DNA from: Bryobacterales bacterium
GTDB taxonomy: Bacteria > Acidobacteriota > Terriglobia > Bryobacterales > UBA6623
Assembly (NCBI GenBank): GCA_022824585.1
Contig: JAJDZN010000060.1
Span: forward strand, 1-35,542
DNA: 35,542 bases
Direction: 5' to 3'
Shown: positions 6,225-15,261 of the stretch, in pieces
Numbering within the stretch: position 1 is the first letter of the stretch
Layout: each line of letters starts with the position of its first letter
The notes under the pieces: model-generated
What the model was told of the DNA's origin: nothing
Seen by the model: only the letters and a program-made list of their open reading frames with translations
Databases searched by the model: none
Translations under genes and position numbers: made by a program

Positions 6225-8834
6225 GTGTCCGGCTGGCGAATCAGGCTTGCTCTGGCCGTTTGGTGTTGCGCGTCCGTCCTAGAGGCGACCGAGCCCGCCG
6301 AAGCCGTGTTCCGGGACACGGTCCAACCGATCTTCAAGCAGCATTGCCTCGGTTGTCACGGTGAAGGTGAACTCTTCGGCCAGCTCGACCTGCGGATCCG
6401 TGACGGACTGGTGGGGGGCGGGTCGCGAGGGCCGGCCATCGTTCCGGGAGATGCAGGCGCAAGCCTGCTGTACCGCGTGCTCGATCATTCGGGCGAACTC
6501 AGGATGCCGCCCACAGGAAGGCTCCCCGATGAAGCGGTCGCGGCAATCGGCGAGTGGATCAACGGCGGGGCCCCCTTCGCCGAAAGCTCGACTGGCGCGG
6601 ACCTCGATTGGGACGAGTTCGAGGCAGAGGACTTGTGGGCGTTTCGCCCGGTCAGCAAGATCGACGCGCCTAGCGATGTAGATTCGTTTCTCCGCATCAA
6701 GCTGGCCGAAGCTGGACTGACTCCGGCGCCGCGCGCGGACCGTCGGACGCTGATCCGTCGCGCGACGATCGACCTGACCGGCCTGCCGCCCGCTCCCGAG
6801 CAGGTCGAGGCGTTCGTCACGGATCCCGCTGGCGACAAGGCTGCGTTCGGGAAAGTCGTGAATCGCCTCTTGGCTTCGCCGCGCTACGGCGAGCGTTGGG
6901 GTCGCCACTGGCTTGACGTGACGCGCTACGCAGACACGGCAGGCTTCTCGAACGACTACGAGCGGCCCAATGCCTGGCGTTATCGCGACTACGTCATCCG
7001 CTCGTTCAACAATGACAAGCCCTACGACCGCTTCGTGCTCGAGCAGGTTGCTGGCGATGAGTTGTTCCCCGGTGACCCGGAGGCCGTCTTGGCGACGGGC
7101 TTCCTGAGGATGGGCCCGTGGGAGCACACCGGCATGTCGGTAACGGCCGTTACGCGGCAACAGTGGCTCGACGACGTGACGCATTCGACGGCGACGGCCT
7201 TCATGGGGCTCACGCTGGGATGCGCCAAGTGCCACGACCACAAGTTCGACCCCATCCCGACGAGTGACTACTACCGCGTGCAGGCGGCGTTCGCGACCAC
7301 CGCATTCGCGAAGCGTCCTCTGCCGTTCTTGCCGGAGGAGGACTTGAGCGGTTTCGCTGCCGGCAGGAAGCGCATGGAAGGGCTGATCGCGCAGCTCGAG
7401 GAGAAGCGCGACCGCTTTGCCGGGATCAGCCGGCGCCACCTGATGCAGAAGTTCCGCGTCAGCCGATTCGAAGACGTGCCGGAAGTGAGTCGCAAGCTGG
7501 ACGCCGGGCTGACTGACGAGCAGATGTGGGCGCGGCGGATCGTCAACAAGCACCTGAGCCACCACGCTGAGTCGATCAAGCGATACGAGCCGCTGGCGTA
7601 TTCCGTCACGAGCGGGCTTGTCGAGGGCTGGAACGACGTCGGACCGGGGGGCGCAGGTAGCTACATGAAGAAGCCCGACTACGAGAACGTCGAGATGCAC
7701 GTGCTCATGGGTGGCAGCCTCGAATCCCCGGGAGAGCGTGTCACCCCCGGAGTGCTGAGCGCGATCGAGCGGTACAGCGGATTGCGAGCTCCGAAGCTCC
7801 CCGAAACGACCTCCGGACGCCGTTCGGCACTGGCAAAGTGGATCGCCGATTCACGCAATCCGCTCACCGCGCGAGTGATGGCGAACCGGATCTGGCAGCA
7901 CCACTTCGGTCGAGGCTTGGCCGGGAACGCCAACAACTTCGGGAAGATGGGCTCGAGGCCGACGCACCCGGCGTTGCTCGACTGGCTGGCGAGCCGCTTT
8001 GTCGAGGAGGGTTGGAGCATCAAGGCCCTCCACCGGCTCATCATGGCCTCGGACGCCTACCAACGTGCCAGTGATGTCCCCGAAGGGGCGGCCGGCCGCG
8101 ATCCGGGAAACAGCCTGCTCTCGCATTTCACGCCCCGTCGCGTCGAGGCCGAAGTCCTGCGCGACAGCCTGCTGGCGGTCGCGGGCGAGCTGAGCCACTC
8201 GATGGGCGGACCGGGCACAAACCCCCAGATCAGTCGCGACGCCGCCGAGCAGCCCAGATTCACGCAGGGAGGACTGAGGCCGCCCTACTACGAAGAAGGC
8301 CGCAGAAAGGACCGAAACCGGCGCTCGGTCTACAGCTTCCAGCAGCGCAGCCTGATCGATCCGATGATCGAGGTTCTCAACGGGGCGTCGGTCGACTTAT
8401 CCTGTGAGCGGCGGGACGCGACGACGGTCCCCACGCAGGCGTTTGCCTTGTTCAACGGGGAGTTGAGCTATGACTTGGCGCTGGCTTTCGCGAAGCGGCT
8501 CCAAAACGAGACGGACCGGGTTGTCGATCGGGCGTTCGAGCTTGCCTACGGCCGCTCGCCGAGCGAAGAGGAGCGCGCGCTCGCCGAGCGACACGTCAAG
8601 GAGATGACCGCCTACCATCACGAGCACGCGCCTGCGCCGCGCAGGCAGCGCGAGGCGTTGGTACGGGCGCTGCCGAGCCAGCTATCGGGGGCGACGTTTC
8701 ACTTCACCGAAGACCTGCCTCCGTGGGAGTACGAGGAGAACCTGCACGCGAGCCAGGTGGGACCCGAGACGCGGGCGCTGGCGGATTTGGCGCTGGTGCT
8801 GTTCAACTCGAACGAGTTTGCCTATGTCTACTGA
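6225..8834 (+). CDS. PSD1-family protein: cytochrome c-like (PSCyt1), DUF1549 and DUF1553 domains (pair 1)
   Basis: This 869-residue exported protein has a family architecture abundant in Planctomycetes, Verrucomicrobia and Solibacter. A short hydrophobic N-terminus (to about residue 20) is followed by a PSCyt1 heme module with CLGCH at 41-45 and a distal Met candidate in RMPPTG. DUF1549 (about 145-350) contains the RYGERWGRHWLDVTRYADT block and a second CxxCH in GCAKCHDHKFDP. DUF1553 (about 545-800) contains NPLTARVMANRIWQHHFGRG and TPRRVEAEVLRD. The biochemical function is not established; roles in polysaccharide degradation or extracytoplasmic electron transfer have been proposed. The start is a GTG at 6225 with a weak ribosome site. 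The stop overlaps the DUF1501 gene start by 11 bp, indicating translational coupling. Confidence 0.88.
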   Translation: MSGWRIRLALAVWCCASVLEATEPAEAVFRDTVQPIFKQHCLGCHGEGELFGQLDLRIRDGLVGGGSRGPAIVPGDAGASLLYRVLDHSGELRMPPTGRLPDEAVAAIGEWINGGAPFAESSTGADLDWDEFEAEDLWAFRPVSKIDAPSDVDSFLRIKLAEAGLTPAPRADRRTLIRRATIDLTGLPPAPEQVEAFVTDPAGDKAAFGKVVNRLLASPRYGERWGRHWLDVTRYADTAGFSNDYERPNAWRYRDYVIRSFNNDKPYDRFVLEQVAGDELFPGDPEAVLATGFLRMGPWEHTGMSVTAVTRQQWLDDVTHSTATAFMGLTLGCAKCHDHKFDPIPTSDYYRVQAAFATTAFAKRPLPFLPEEDLSGFAAGRKRMEGLIAQLEEKRDRFAGISRRHLMQKFRVSRFEDVPEVSRKLDAGLTDEQMWARRIVNKHLSHHAESIKRYEPLAYSVTSGLVEGWNDVGPGGAGSYMKKPDYENVEMHVLMGGSLESPGERVTPGVLSAIERYSGLRAPKLPETTSGRRSALAKWIADSRNPLTARVMANRIWQHHFGRGLAGNANNFGKMGSRPTHPALLDWLASRFVEEGWSIKALHRLIMASDAYQRASDVPEGAAGRDPGNSLLSHFTPRRVEAEVLRDSLLAVAGELSHSMGGPGTNPQISRDAAEQPRFTQGGLRPPYYEEGRRKDRNRRSVYSFQQRSLIDPMIEVLNGASVDLSCERRDATTVPTQAFALFNGELSYDLALAFAKRLQNETDRVVDRAFELAYGRSPSEEERALAERHVKEMTAYHHEHAPAPRRQREALVRALPSQLSGATFHFTEDLPPWEYEENLHASQVGPETRALADLALVLFNSNEFAYVY

Positions 8835-10230
8835 GTCAACACTCCATCGGACACGGCGCGAGGTCCTGTATCGCTCCGGGCTGGGGCTCGGCTCGATCGC
8901 GTTGTCGGCCTTGCTGGGCAAAGCAGGACCGCTTTCCCCACGAAAGCCCCACCACAGGGCCAAAGCCAAGAGCTGCATCTTCCTGCTGATGGAGGGCGGC
9001 CCTTCCCACATCGACACGTTCGATCCGAAACCGAAGCTGAACGCGCTGCACATGACGGAGTTCGCCAAGGAACGGACGAAGTTTGCCGCGGCGATGAATA
9101 CGGGCAAGCGCCATTACGTCAAGAGTCCGTTCGAGTTCCAGCGCGTAGGCGAGCTCGGCATCGACGTCAACACGCGCTTCCCGCATTTCGCGAACGTCGT
9201 TGACGACATCTGCTTCTATCGCGGCCTGCAGGCCGAAAGCGTCAACCATCCCACGGCGCTTTATCACCTCAACACGGGGAACCGCTTCGGCGGAGATCCA
9301 GCAGTAGGTTCGTGGGTGTCCTACGGGCTGGGGACCGAGAACGAGAACCTGCCGGCTTTCGTGGTCTTGCCCGACGTTGCCTACCCGCAGGGCGGTGCCG
9401 CGAACTGGTCCAACGGCTTTCTGCCTGCGCACTACCAAGGAACGGCGCTACGGGCAGAGGGGGCTCCGGTGTTGGATATGAATCCCCCGGCTGGCGTCAC
9501 TGCCGAGCAGCAGCGCAAGAACCTCGACCTGCTGGGCAGTTTGAACGCAATTCACAAACAGCGCCACCCGGACCACGACGAGCTGGACGCGCGCATCCAG
9601 AGCTACGAACTGGCGTTTCGGATGCAGACCGAGATGCCCGGCGTCGTCGACCTCTCCAAGGAGCCCGTTTCGACGCTCGAGCTCTATGGCGTGGGCGACC
9701 CCAACCCCGAGGTCGACGCGATCGCGAAGCGCTGCCTGCTGGCGCGACGAATGGTTGAGGCTGGCGTCCGTTTCGTGCAGGTGATCGTTGGCGGTTGGGA
9801 TTCCCACGACTACATCGAGAACGCCCATGGAACCCGCATCACGGCAATAGACAAGCCGATGGCCGGCCTGATGAAAGATCTCAAACGCACGGGCCTGCTT
9901 GAAGAGACCCTGGTGGTTTGGGCGGGGGAATTCGGTCGCTCGCCCGACAACGGCCTGCGAGGGGGAGGCAAGGCTTGGGGCCGCGATCACAACGCCAAGG
10001 CTATGCCGCTGTGGCTCGCGGGCGGCGACGCGCCTCGCGGACGGATTGTCGGCGCCACCGACGAGGTGGGCGACTCGGCCGTTGAGGTAGTCCACCCGAT
10101 CAAGGATTTCCACGTTACATTGCTGCACCTGCTGGGACTCGATGACGCGAGGCTGACGCACTTCGCTCTAGGCCGCGACAAGCAACTGAGCCAAACCGGA
10201 GGCGAGCTAGTCCGCGAGTTGGTCGCGTAA
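8824..10230 (+). CDS. DUF1501 protein, Tat-exported, alkaline-phosphatase/sulfatase-like fold (pair 1)
   Basis: This 468-residue protein is the standard partner of PSD1 proteins. The N-terminus TRREVLYRSGLGLGSIALSALL (about 9-30) is a twin-arginine signal. The conserved FLLMEGGPSHIDTFDPKP block (about 50) and, near the C-terminus, EETLVVWAGEFGRSP followed by GRDHN and WLAGGDAPRG are DUF1501 hallmarks. They resemble metal-binding segments of the alkaline phosphatase superfamily. I used the ATG at 8824, inside the end of the PSD1 gene, rather than a TTG at 8818. Enzymatic activity is unknown. The gene is followed by a decayed integrase. Confidence 0.88.
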   Translation: MSTESTLHRTRREVLYRSGLGLGSIALSALLGKAGPLSPRKPHHRAKAKSCIFLLMEGGPSHIDTFDPKPKLNALHMTEFAKERTKFAAAMNTGKRHYVKSPFEFQRVGELGIDVNTRFPHFANVVDDICFYRGLQAESVNHPTALYHLNTGNRFGGDPAVGSWVSYGLGTENENLPAFVVLPDVAYPQGGAANWSNGFLPAHYQGTALRAEGAPVLDMNPPAGVTAEQQRKNLDLLGSLNAIHKQRHPDHDELDARIQSYELAFRMQTEMPGVVDLSKEPVSTLELYGVGDPNPEVDAIAKRCLLARRMVEAGVRFVQVIVGGWDSHDYIENAHGTRITAIDKPMAGLMKDLKRTGLLEETLVVWAGEFGRSPDNGLRGGGKAWGRDHNAKAMPLWLAGGDAPRGRIVGATDEVGDSAVEVVHPIKDFHVTLLHLLGLDDARLTHFALGRDKQLSQTGGELVRELVA

Positions 10231-10274
10231 CCCTCCACTGGAACGGCTCCGGTCGGCGAGGCAATCCAAACTCA

Positions 10275-10905
10275 GGCAGGGACCTGTGGCATCTGCCAGA
10301 CAATCCTGCTGGCGCTGTAATTGGTGGTGCGCTGCCAAAGACGAACAGCGTAAAGCAGCACCGAAGGGCCCTGCCGCGTTCTGAAGTAGCGGCCGCGATT
10401 GCCACAATGCAGGGAACAGACGCCCTACCGTGCCACTGTGCTTGCATTCGAGTTTCTGGTACTCATGGCACGCTCAGGCGAGGTCCGTCTCGCTAGATGG
10501 CGAGAGATTGACATGAAGACCGCCGCTTGGACGATTCCGGCCGAGCGGATGAAGATGAAGCGAGAGCACCGCGTGCCGTTATCGGCCCGGGCGCTGGCCG
10601 TCCTGGGAGAGGCCCATACGCTCCGGGACGGCGCGGGTCTGGTCTTCCCGGCAGTGAGAGGCCGGCCACTTACCGATTCGACGATCAGCAAGCTCGTTCG
10701 CGAGAAAGGTATCAAGACCGTTCCGCACGGATTCCGGTCAAGCTTTAGGATCTGGTGCGCCGAGTGCTCGGATGTGCCGCGAGAGGTCTGCGAGCTGGCT
10801 CGCGCGCACGTCAACTTAGATCGCGTTGACGCAGTTCATGTGCGAACCGATCTCTTCGAGAGGCGTAGGAGACTCATGGAGCAGTGGTCTGAGCACCGCG
10901 CGCGG
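10275..10905 (+). pseudogene. Decayed P4-type tyrosine recombinase (integrase), C-terminal half
   Basis: Two frames together spell the catalytic half of a P4-like integrase. Frame one, from about 10275, reads LPDNPAGAVIGGALPKTN, then SVKQHRRALPRSEVAAAIAT. After a frameshift near 10425-10440, frame two continues AFEFLVLMARSGEVRLARW, TIPAERMKMKREHRVPL, TVPHGFRSSFRIW and RTDLFERRRRLMEQW. The first catalytic Arg (SGEVR), the HxxR (HGFR) and the later His (RAHV) are present. The position where relatives have the nucleophilic Tyr (as in AAYRRTDLF) reads AVHVRTDLF, i.e. His. The N-terminal arm-binding and core-binding regions are missing, and one residue is deleted in LVLxARSGE. It is non-functional and marks an old integrative element. 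Confidence 0.85.
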
Positions 10906-11080
10906 CAGACGTCGCGTGTGACGGTTGGCAGATCCTCCCGCAACGTCCGGAAGCTGTGCAGCGCCGTGCGGTCCGCGGCAGGATCGGCCCGCTCACTTCA
11001 GTGTGATCACCACGACACGGAGCTTCGCCACGCTCTGCGGCGCGCTACACTGGCGACCAGTCGAACGGGGTTGTCTCAGA

Positions 11081-13951
11081 ATGTGTCGGGTATGCTGCGC
11101 GGGTTGCTCGCTCTTGCGCCCGCGCCGCGCTTGTGCGCTGGTTGTAACCGCTCTGCTCGTCGTCGCAGTGGTTCACGCGGACCCATTCTCGGTTCGTGTG
11201 ACATTTGGCTATGGCGACGCCCCTCCCGACCGCTGGGTGGGCTCGATCGGTGCTGACGCCGCCAGAATCGACGTACTCGGCGGCTGGCTCTTCGCCGGCC
11301 AGGACCGTATCGAGCTGGATTCGTTCGAGCTTGTCACCAAGCATCCCACACGGCCGGAACCCATTCGAAAAGGGCTGATTGTGCGTGGCTCGGCGGATCC
11401 GGGCGCGCGTCTCGAGGTCTCGACCGATCACGGCGATTTTTCGTTCCGCCTGGACGAGCTCCCGGCTGGGGGCGAGCTTGTGTTCCTTGACGGCTTGGTT
11501 CGTGTTTCCGGGCTGGTCACTGCCGAGAAGCTCACAGACGACTCCCGCTTCGACGACTATCCGTCGGTAGCCGTCGCCGCGAACGGCGATTCTTGGCTGG
11601 TCTGGCAGTCCTACAGCGGCGGGCGAGACGAGATTCGCCTGCGCAAGTTCGACGGGTCCTGGCGCACCTTCAGTCCCGTCCCGGGAGTGACAGGCGACGT
11701 TTGGCGCCCGCAGGTCGCGGTTCCCGCAGACGGGCGCCCGTGGGTCGTATGGTCTCAGCAGAGGGACGGCAACTTCGACTTGTACGCCCGCGAGATGGAC
11801 GAAGCGAGGAGCCGCTGGGGTGACCTGGTCCGGTTGAGCTCGCAACCGAACCCGGACATCGAGCACCACGTCGTCGGGGACTCGCGCGGCTGGCTGTGGG
11901 TGGTGTGGCAAGGGTTCCGCGACGGCGATTCGGACATTTTCTTGCGATTCCATGACGGCTCAAGCTGGTCACGAGAGATTCAGGTCAGCGAGCACCCGGC
12001 GAACGATTGGGAGCCCCGGATTGCGGTCGACCGGCAGGGATTGGCCGCCGTGGTGTGGGATAGCTACCGCAATGGCAACTACGATGTTTTCCTCAGACGG
12101 TTCGCCGGCGGGGAGCTCGGTCCGCTCGTGGCCGTCGCGGCCACAGAGAAGTTCGAGGCCCACGCCTCCGTCGCGGTCGATCTGGACGGACGAGTCTGGG
12201 TGGCTTGGGACGAGGGCGCGGCGAACTGGGGGAAGGATTCCGGGCCAACGACCGATCCGCGCTGGATCGGGCGAGGACGGGAACTGTGGTCCACATGGAT
12301 CAACCAGCCCTCGTCTCCGGGGGCGCGCCTGTATGAGTCTCGCAAGATCAACCTGGCCGTTTTCGATGGCGCCCGCCGGATGGTGCCGCGGTCCGATCTT
12401 GCCGACGCGCTTGCTGCCGCCGGAATCCCTGATCATGACTTCCCTCAACTGCATGTCGATCCGGCGAGTGGCCGGATTGCGCTCCTGTTCCATCGCTGGA
12501 ATCATGTCCGCTGGACGGATAGCCTCGGCTTCCGACCGACGTATTGGGAACACGCTGTCGTCTTTCTTGAAGGGGACCGCTGGTCCGGAGTCCGCACGCT
12601 GCCCGAGAGCTGGGGTCGGATCTCGGCGCGAGCTGACGGTGCATTCGGCCCGGACGGGAGTCTGAGGGTCGTCTGGCCGACAGACGGCCGACTCGAGCAG
12701 CGTCCCGTTCGAACTGTGCGGGCGAACATTCTGGCGGCGCGTCTGGATCCTGCGGCTGGTCCGGTTTCGCTGGAACTTGTGCTCAGCGATCCGATCGATC
12801 CCGCCCCAGTTCCGCCGGTTCACCCCCGCGAGAGCGAGGAAGTCGCCGCGGTCCGCGCGTACCGAACTTCCGTTCGTGGCACGGAGCACCGGATCGTGCG
12901 CGGCGACCTCCATCGCCACAGCGAGTTTTCATGGGACTCGAGCGGGGGAATGGTGGACGGGGCCGTGTTTGACTTCTATCGCTACATGCTCGATGCCGCG
13001 TCGATGGATTTCGGAGCCGTGACCGATCACAACTCCGGCGGCGACAGCGAGTATTGGTGGTGGCTCATTGAGAAGACCTGCGATCTCTTCAATGTCCGGG
13101 CGGCATTCACGACGCTCTACGGATACGAGCGCAGTGTCGCCTACCCGAACGGGCATCGCAACATCTTTCACACCCGACGCGGCGTGCCGGTCGTGTCCTT
13201 CCATACCACGGCTGGCTTCGATCGTCCCCGTCCGACGGTCGCGGCCGGCCGCGGCGCGGTGCTTGAGAACGATACGAGACTGCTCTACGAATCGTTGCGA
13301 CGTTCGGGCGGGATCTCGGTGCCCCACACGACCGGATCCAGCATGGGAACGGACTGGAGAGACAACGACCCCGAAGTAGAGCCGGTGGTTGAGATCTTCC
13401 AGGGCGACCGCGTCTCGTACGAACACCCGGGGGCGCCGCGCGCACCCCGGTCCGCCGCCGACAACCCGATCGGGGGCTATCGGGAGGACGGATTCCTCTG
13501 GAACGCCTATCGCAAGGGACACCGGCTGGGAACAATTGCCAGCTCCGATCACTGGTCCACGCATATCTCATACGCCATGGTCTACACCGAGGCTCCGACT
13601 CGAGCCGCTATTTTCGATGCGATCAAACAGCGTCGGACCTATGGCGCCACCGACAACATCATCTTGGATTACCGGCTGGGCGAGCACTTCATGGGGGAGG
13701 CGTTCTCGACCGAATCCATCCCGCCTCTGCAGATCCATGTGCAGGGAACCGGCACCATCGCGCGAGTCGAGGTGATCCGCAACGAACGGGCAGTCTACGC
13801 GACTCGTCCCAACCAGCAAGACGTCAGCGTCGTCTACACAGACAACGATCCGCCTCTGGGCCGGGCGTACTACTACGTCCGCGTCGTTCAGGACAACGGG
13901 GAGATCGCTTGGGGCAGCCCGATATGGGTTGAGCGGCTGCAGGCGCCCTAG
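11081..13951 (+). CDS. Secreted DUF3604 protein: beta-propeller-like N-terminal region plus PHP-type metallohydrolase domain
   Basis: From the ATG at 11081 the product is 956 residues. I chose it because ACALVVTALLVVAVVHA, ending near residue 35, then forms a proper signal peptide; the frame is open further upstream. Residues about 130-560 contain repeated short strands of the type PSVAVAANGDSWLVWQSY, PQVAVPADGRPWVVWSQ and PRIAVDRQGLAAVVWDSY, which look like propeller blades. Residues about 600-920 are the DUF3604/PHP-like part: RGDLHRHSEFSWD (H611, H613), GAVTDHNSGGD (D649, H650), GYERS, ISVPHTTGSS and IASSDHW are metal-ligand motifs. Substrate is unknown; PHP folds are usually phosphoesterases or amidohydrolase-like enzymes. 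The N-terminal frame overlaps the integrase remnant's downstream region, so the start carries some uncertainty. Confidence 0.8.
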   Translation: MCRVCCAGCSLLRPRRACALVVTALLVVAVVHADPFSVRVTFGYGDAPPDRWVGSIGADAARIDVLGGWLFAGQDRIELDSFELVTKHPTRPEPIRKGLIVRGSADPGARLEVSTDHGDFSFRLDELPAGGELVFLDGLVRVSGLVTAEKLTDDSRFDDYPSVAVAANGDSWLVWQSYSGGRDEIRLRKFDGSWRTFSPVPGVTGDVWRPQVAVPADGRPWVVWSQQRDGNFDLYAREMDEARSRWGDLVRLSSQPNPDIEHHVVGDSRGWLWVVWQGFRDGDSDIFLRFHDGSSWSREIQVSEHPANDWEPRIAVDRQGLAAVVWDSYRNGNYDVFLRRFAGGELGPLVAVAATEKFEAHASVAVDLDGRVWVAWDEGAANWGKDSGPTTDPRWIGRGRELWSTWINQPSSPGARLYESRKINLAVFDGARRMVPRSDLADALAAAGIPDHDFPQLHVDPASGRIALLFHRWNHVRWTDSLGFRPTYWEHAVVFLEGDRWSGVRTLPESWGRISARADGAFGPDGSLRVVWPTDGRLEQRPVRTVRANILAARLDPAAGPVSLELVLSDPIDPAPVPPVHPRESEEVAAVRAYRTSVRGTEHRIVRGDLHRHSEFSWDSSGGMVDGAVFDFYRYMLDAASMDFGAVTDHNSGGDSEYWWWLIEKTCDLFNVRAAFTTLYGYERSVAYPNGHRNIFHTRRGVPVVSFHTTAGFDRPRPTVAAGRGAVLENDTRLLYESLRRSGGISVPHTTGSSMGTDWRDNDPEVEPVVEIFQGDRVSYEHPGAPRAPRSAADNPIGGYREDGFLWNAYRKGHRLGTIASSDHWSTHISYAMVYTEAPTRAAIFDAIKQRRTYGATDNIILDYRLGEHFMGEAFSTESIPPLQIHVQGTGTIARVEVIRNERAVYATRPNQQDVSVVYTDNDPPLGRAYYYVRVVQDNGEIAWGSPIWVERLQAP

Positions 13952-14067
13952 GGAGTCCGCTATCCCGCCGAGATTGCGCGACGCCGGGGTTTCGAAACGA
14001 TTCCCAGCCAGCAGCGAGACATGGTGGTGGGGCCTGTGCCAGTGTCCCGTACCTCAAATGATGGCAA

Positions 14068-14483
14068 TTAACTCTCGCTCTGCTGCAAGGCTTGCCTCGC
14101 CCGTTGGATCTTGGCGAGAATCTCCGCTCCGCTGGCCTTCCAGCGGTATGGCTTCGCAGCCCGGTTACGCTCCTCCAAGTACGCCACGATCGAGTCCTTG
14201 AGCTCCTTGACGCTGGCGAAACTGCCTTCTCGCACGCAGTCCTGGGTCAGGTCGGCGAAGAAGCGCTCCACCCGGTTCATCCAGGAGCTGGAGGTCGGCG
14301 TGAAGTGCATGTGGAAGCGCTTGTGCTTGTGGAGCCAAGCCTTGACGTTGGCATGCTTGTGCGTGGCGTAGTTGTCCCCAAGCACATGGACCTGCAAACC
14401 CCGCGGCACCTCGCGCTGCAGCTGCTTCAGGAAGCGCAGCCATTCCGCGTGGGTGTGCTTGTGCTCGGTGCGGTAGATCAGCT
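14068..14483 (-). pseudogene. IS630-family transposase, C-terminal fragment
   Basis: On the minus strand the frame from about 14483 reads LIYRTEHKHTHAEWLRFL, then LQVHVLGDNYATHKHANV and FTPTSSSWMNRVERFFADLT. This is the second half of an IS630/Tc1-mariner DDE transposase. The middle Asp (LGDNYATH) and the final acidic residue (SSWMNRVERFF) are visible. The N-terminal helix-turn-helix and first catalytic Asp are absent. An in-frame TAG sits at the 5' border, exactly where the HicB-like gene ends. The fragment therefore looks like an insertion remnant that now abuts the antitoxin gene. The rest of the IS is not in the window. Confidence 0.85.
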
Positions 14484-14703
14484 AGCTTGACGGCAATCGT
14501 CGAGTAGCGGACATGGTGGCTATGAGCTCCGCTTGCATCTCCGGTTCGCCATCTTCGAGCAACATCGAGATGACTTCCCTGAGGTTCTGGCCGAGGGCGG
14601 CCAGATCTTCACCTTGGCTGTGCGCACCCGGGAATCCGGGAAAATATCCGACGTAGTACCCCGTGTCGGCACACCGCTCGATGACTGCCCCATAGCTGTG
14701 CAC
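14482..14703 (-). CDS. HicB-family antitoxin-like protein, orphan
   Basis: This 73-residue protein, with a GTG start at 14703, reads YGAVIERCADTGYYVGYFPG, then FPGAHSQGEDLAALGQNLRE. That is the partial RNase H-like fold of HicB antitoxins, which bind and neutralise the HicA mRNA interferase. No hicA is visible on either side: upstream is tRNA-Arg 46 bp away, and downstream the frame ends exactly at the IS630 fragment. The IS may have replaced the C-terminal DNA-binding part and any downstream partner. A GAGGAG lies 12 bases before the GTG. Solitary HicB-like proteins also exist as independent regulators, so loss of HicA is an inference. Confidence 0.7.
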   Translation of the reverse strand: MHSYGAVIERCADTGYYVGYFPGFPGAHSQGEDLAALGQNLREVISMLLEDGEPEMQAELIATMSATRRLPSS

Positions 14704-14748
14704 GAACGGGAATCGCTCCTCTTGCCGGTGGGTATGGCTTTAATAAAG

Positions 14749-14825
14749 TGGCGCGCTCGGGAGGATTCGAACCCCCGGCCTTCTGGTCCGTAGCCAGACG
14801 CTCTATCCAGCTGAGCTACGAGCGC
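14749..14825 (-). tRNA. tRNA-Arg (anticodon ACG)
   Basis: The minus strand folds into a complete cloverleaf. The 7-bp acceptor stem is GCGCTCG/CGAGCGC, the D arm is GCTC...GAGC, the anticodon stem is TCTGG/CCAGA around the loop CTACGGA (anticodon ACG), and the T arm is GGGGG-TTCGAAT-CCTCC. A discriminator G is followed by an encoded CCA, giving 77 nt. A34 would be edited to inosine by TadA to read CGN codons. The gene is flanked by toxin-antitoxin and IS debris, as expected of an integration hotspot. Confidence 0.97.
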
Positions 14826-14994
14826 GTACTTGGATTTTCTTTATAGCACATAGGGTGTTTGAACAGGATCCGTTCCGATTCCGGAATGGCAGCACTGCGC
14901 ATGGTCTGCCGCGCCTCATCGCCGGAGTGGCAGGACGCTATCGGTGCCGAGTGCGATCCTAATCAATGACCAACCAGTCGGTCGAGTCGGCATT

Positions 14995-15261
14995 ATGAGC
15001 GCGAAGGTCACCGCCCGCGAAGCAAGGACCCGATTCGGCATGCTTCTCCAGCGCGTGGTGAACGGGGAGGAGATTGTCGTTACTAGGCACGGCCAGCCAG
15101 TCGCACGCATCATTCCTGCAGGGGGTCGTGACCTGAGGGATGTGCGCCAAGCGGTAGACTCACTTCGAGCCCTCCGAAGCGCGATCGCCGAGCGTTGGGG
15201 TTCCGGGCATGTGCTTGATGACGGAGAGGTGAAGTCCATGATCGAGGAAGGGCGCCGGTAG
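14995..15261 (+). CDS. Phd/YefM-family antitoxin
   Basis: This 88-residue protein is of the Phd/YefM (type II toxin-antitoxin) family. The N-terminal DNA-binding fold reads MSAKVTAREARTRFGMLLQR, then VVNGEEIVVTRHGQPVARII. The C-terminal third (DDGEVKSMIEEGRR) is the segment that normally binds the toxin. I chose the ATG at 14995, where the conserved domain begins, over an upstream in-frame GTG. Antitoxins of this class are typically followed immediately by a VapC/PIN or Doc toxin. Here the downstream frame reads like a decayed VapC. It may persist as a solitary regulator or protect against a homologous toxin elsewhere. Confidence 0.85.
   Translation: MSAKVTAREARTRFGMLLQRVVNGEEIVVTRHGQPVARIIPAGGRDLRDVRQAVDSLRALRSAIAERWGSGHVLDDGEVKSMIEEGRR

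Noticed and set aside
10925-11080. N-terminal extension of the DUF3604 protein from a TTG at 10925
   Set aside because: The extension is Cys/Arg/Pro-rich with no family pattern. The ATG at 11081 directly precedes a good signal peptide.
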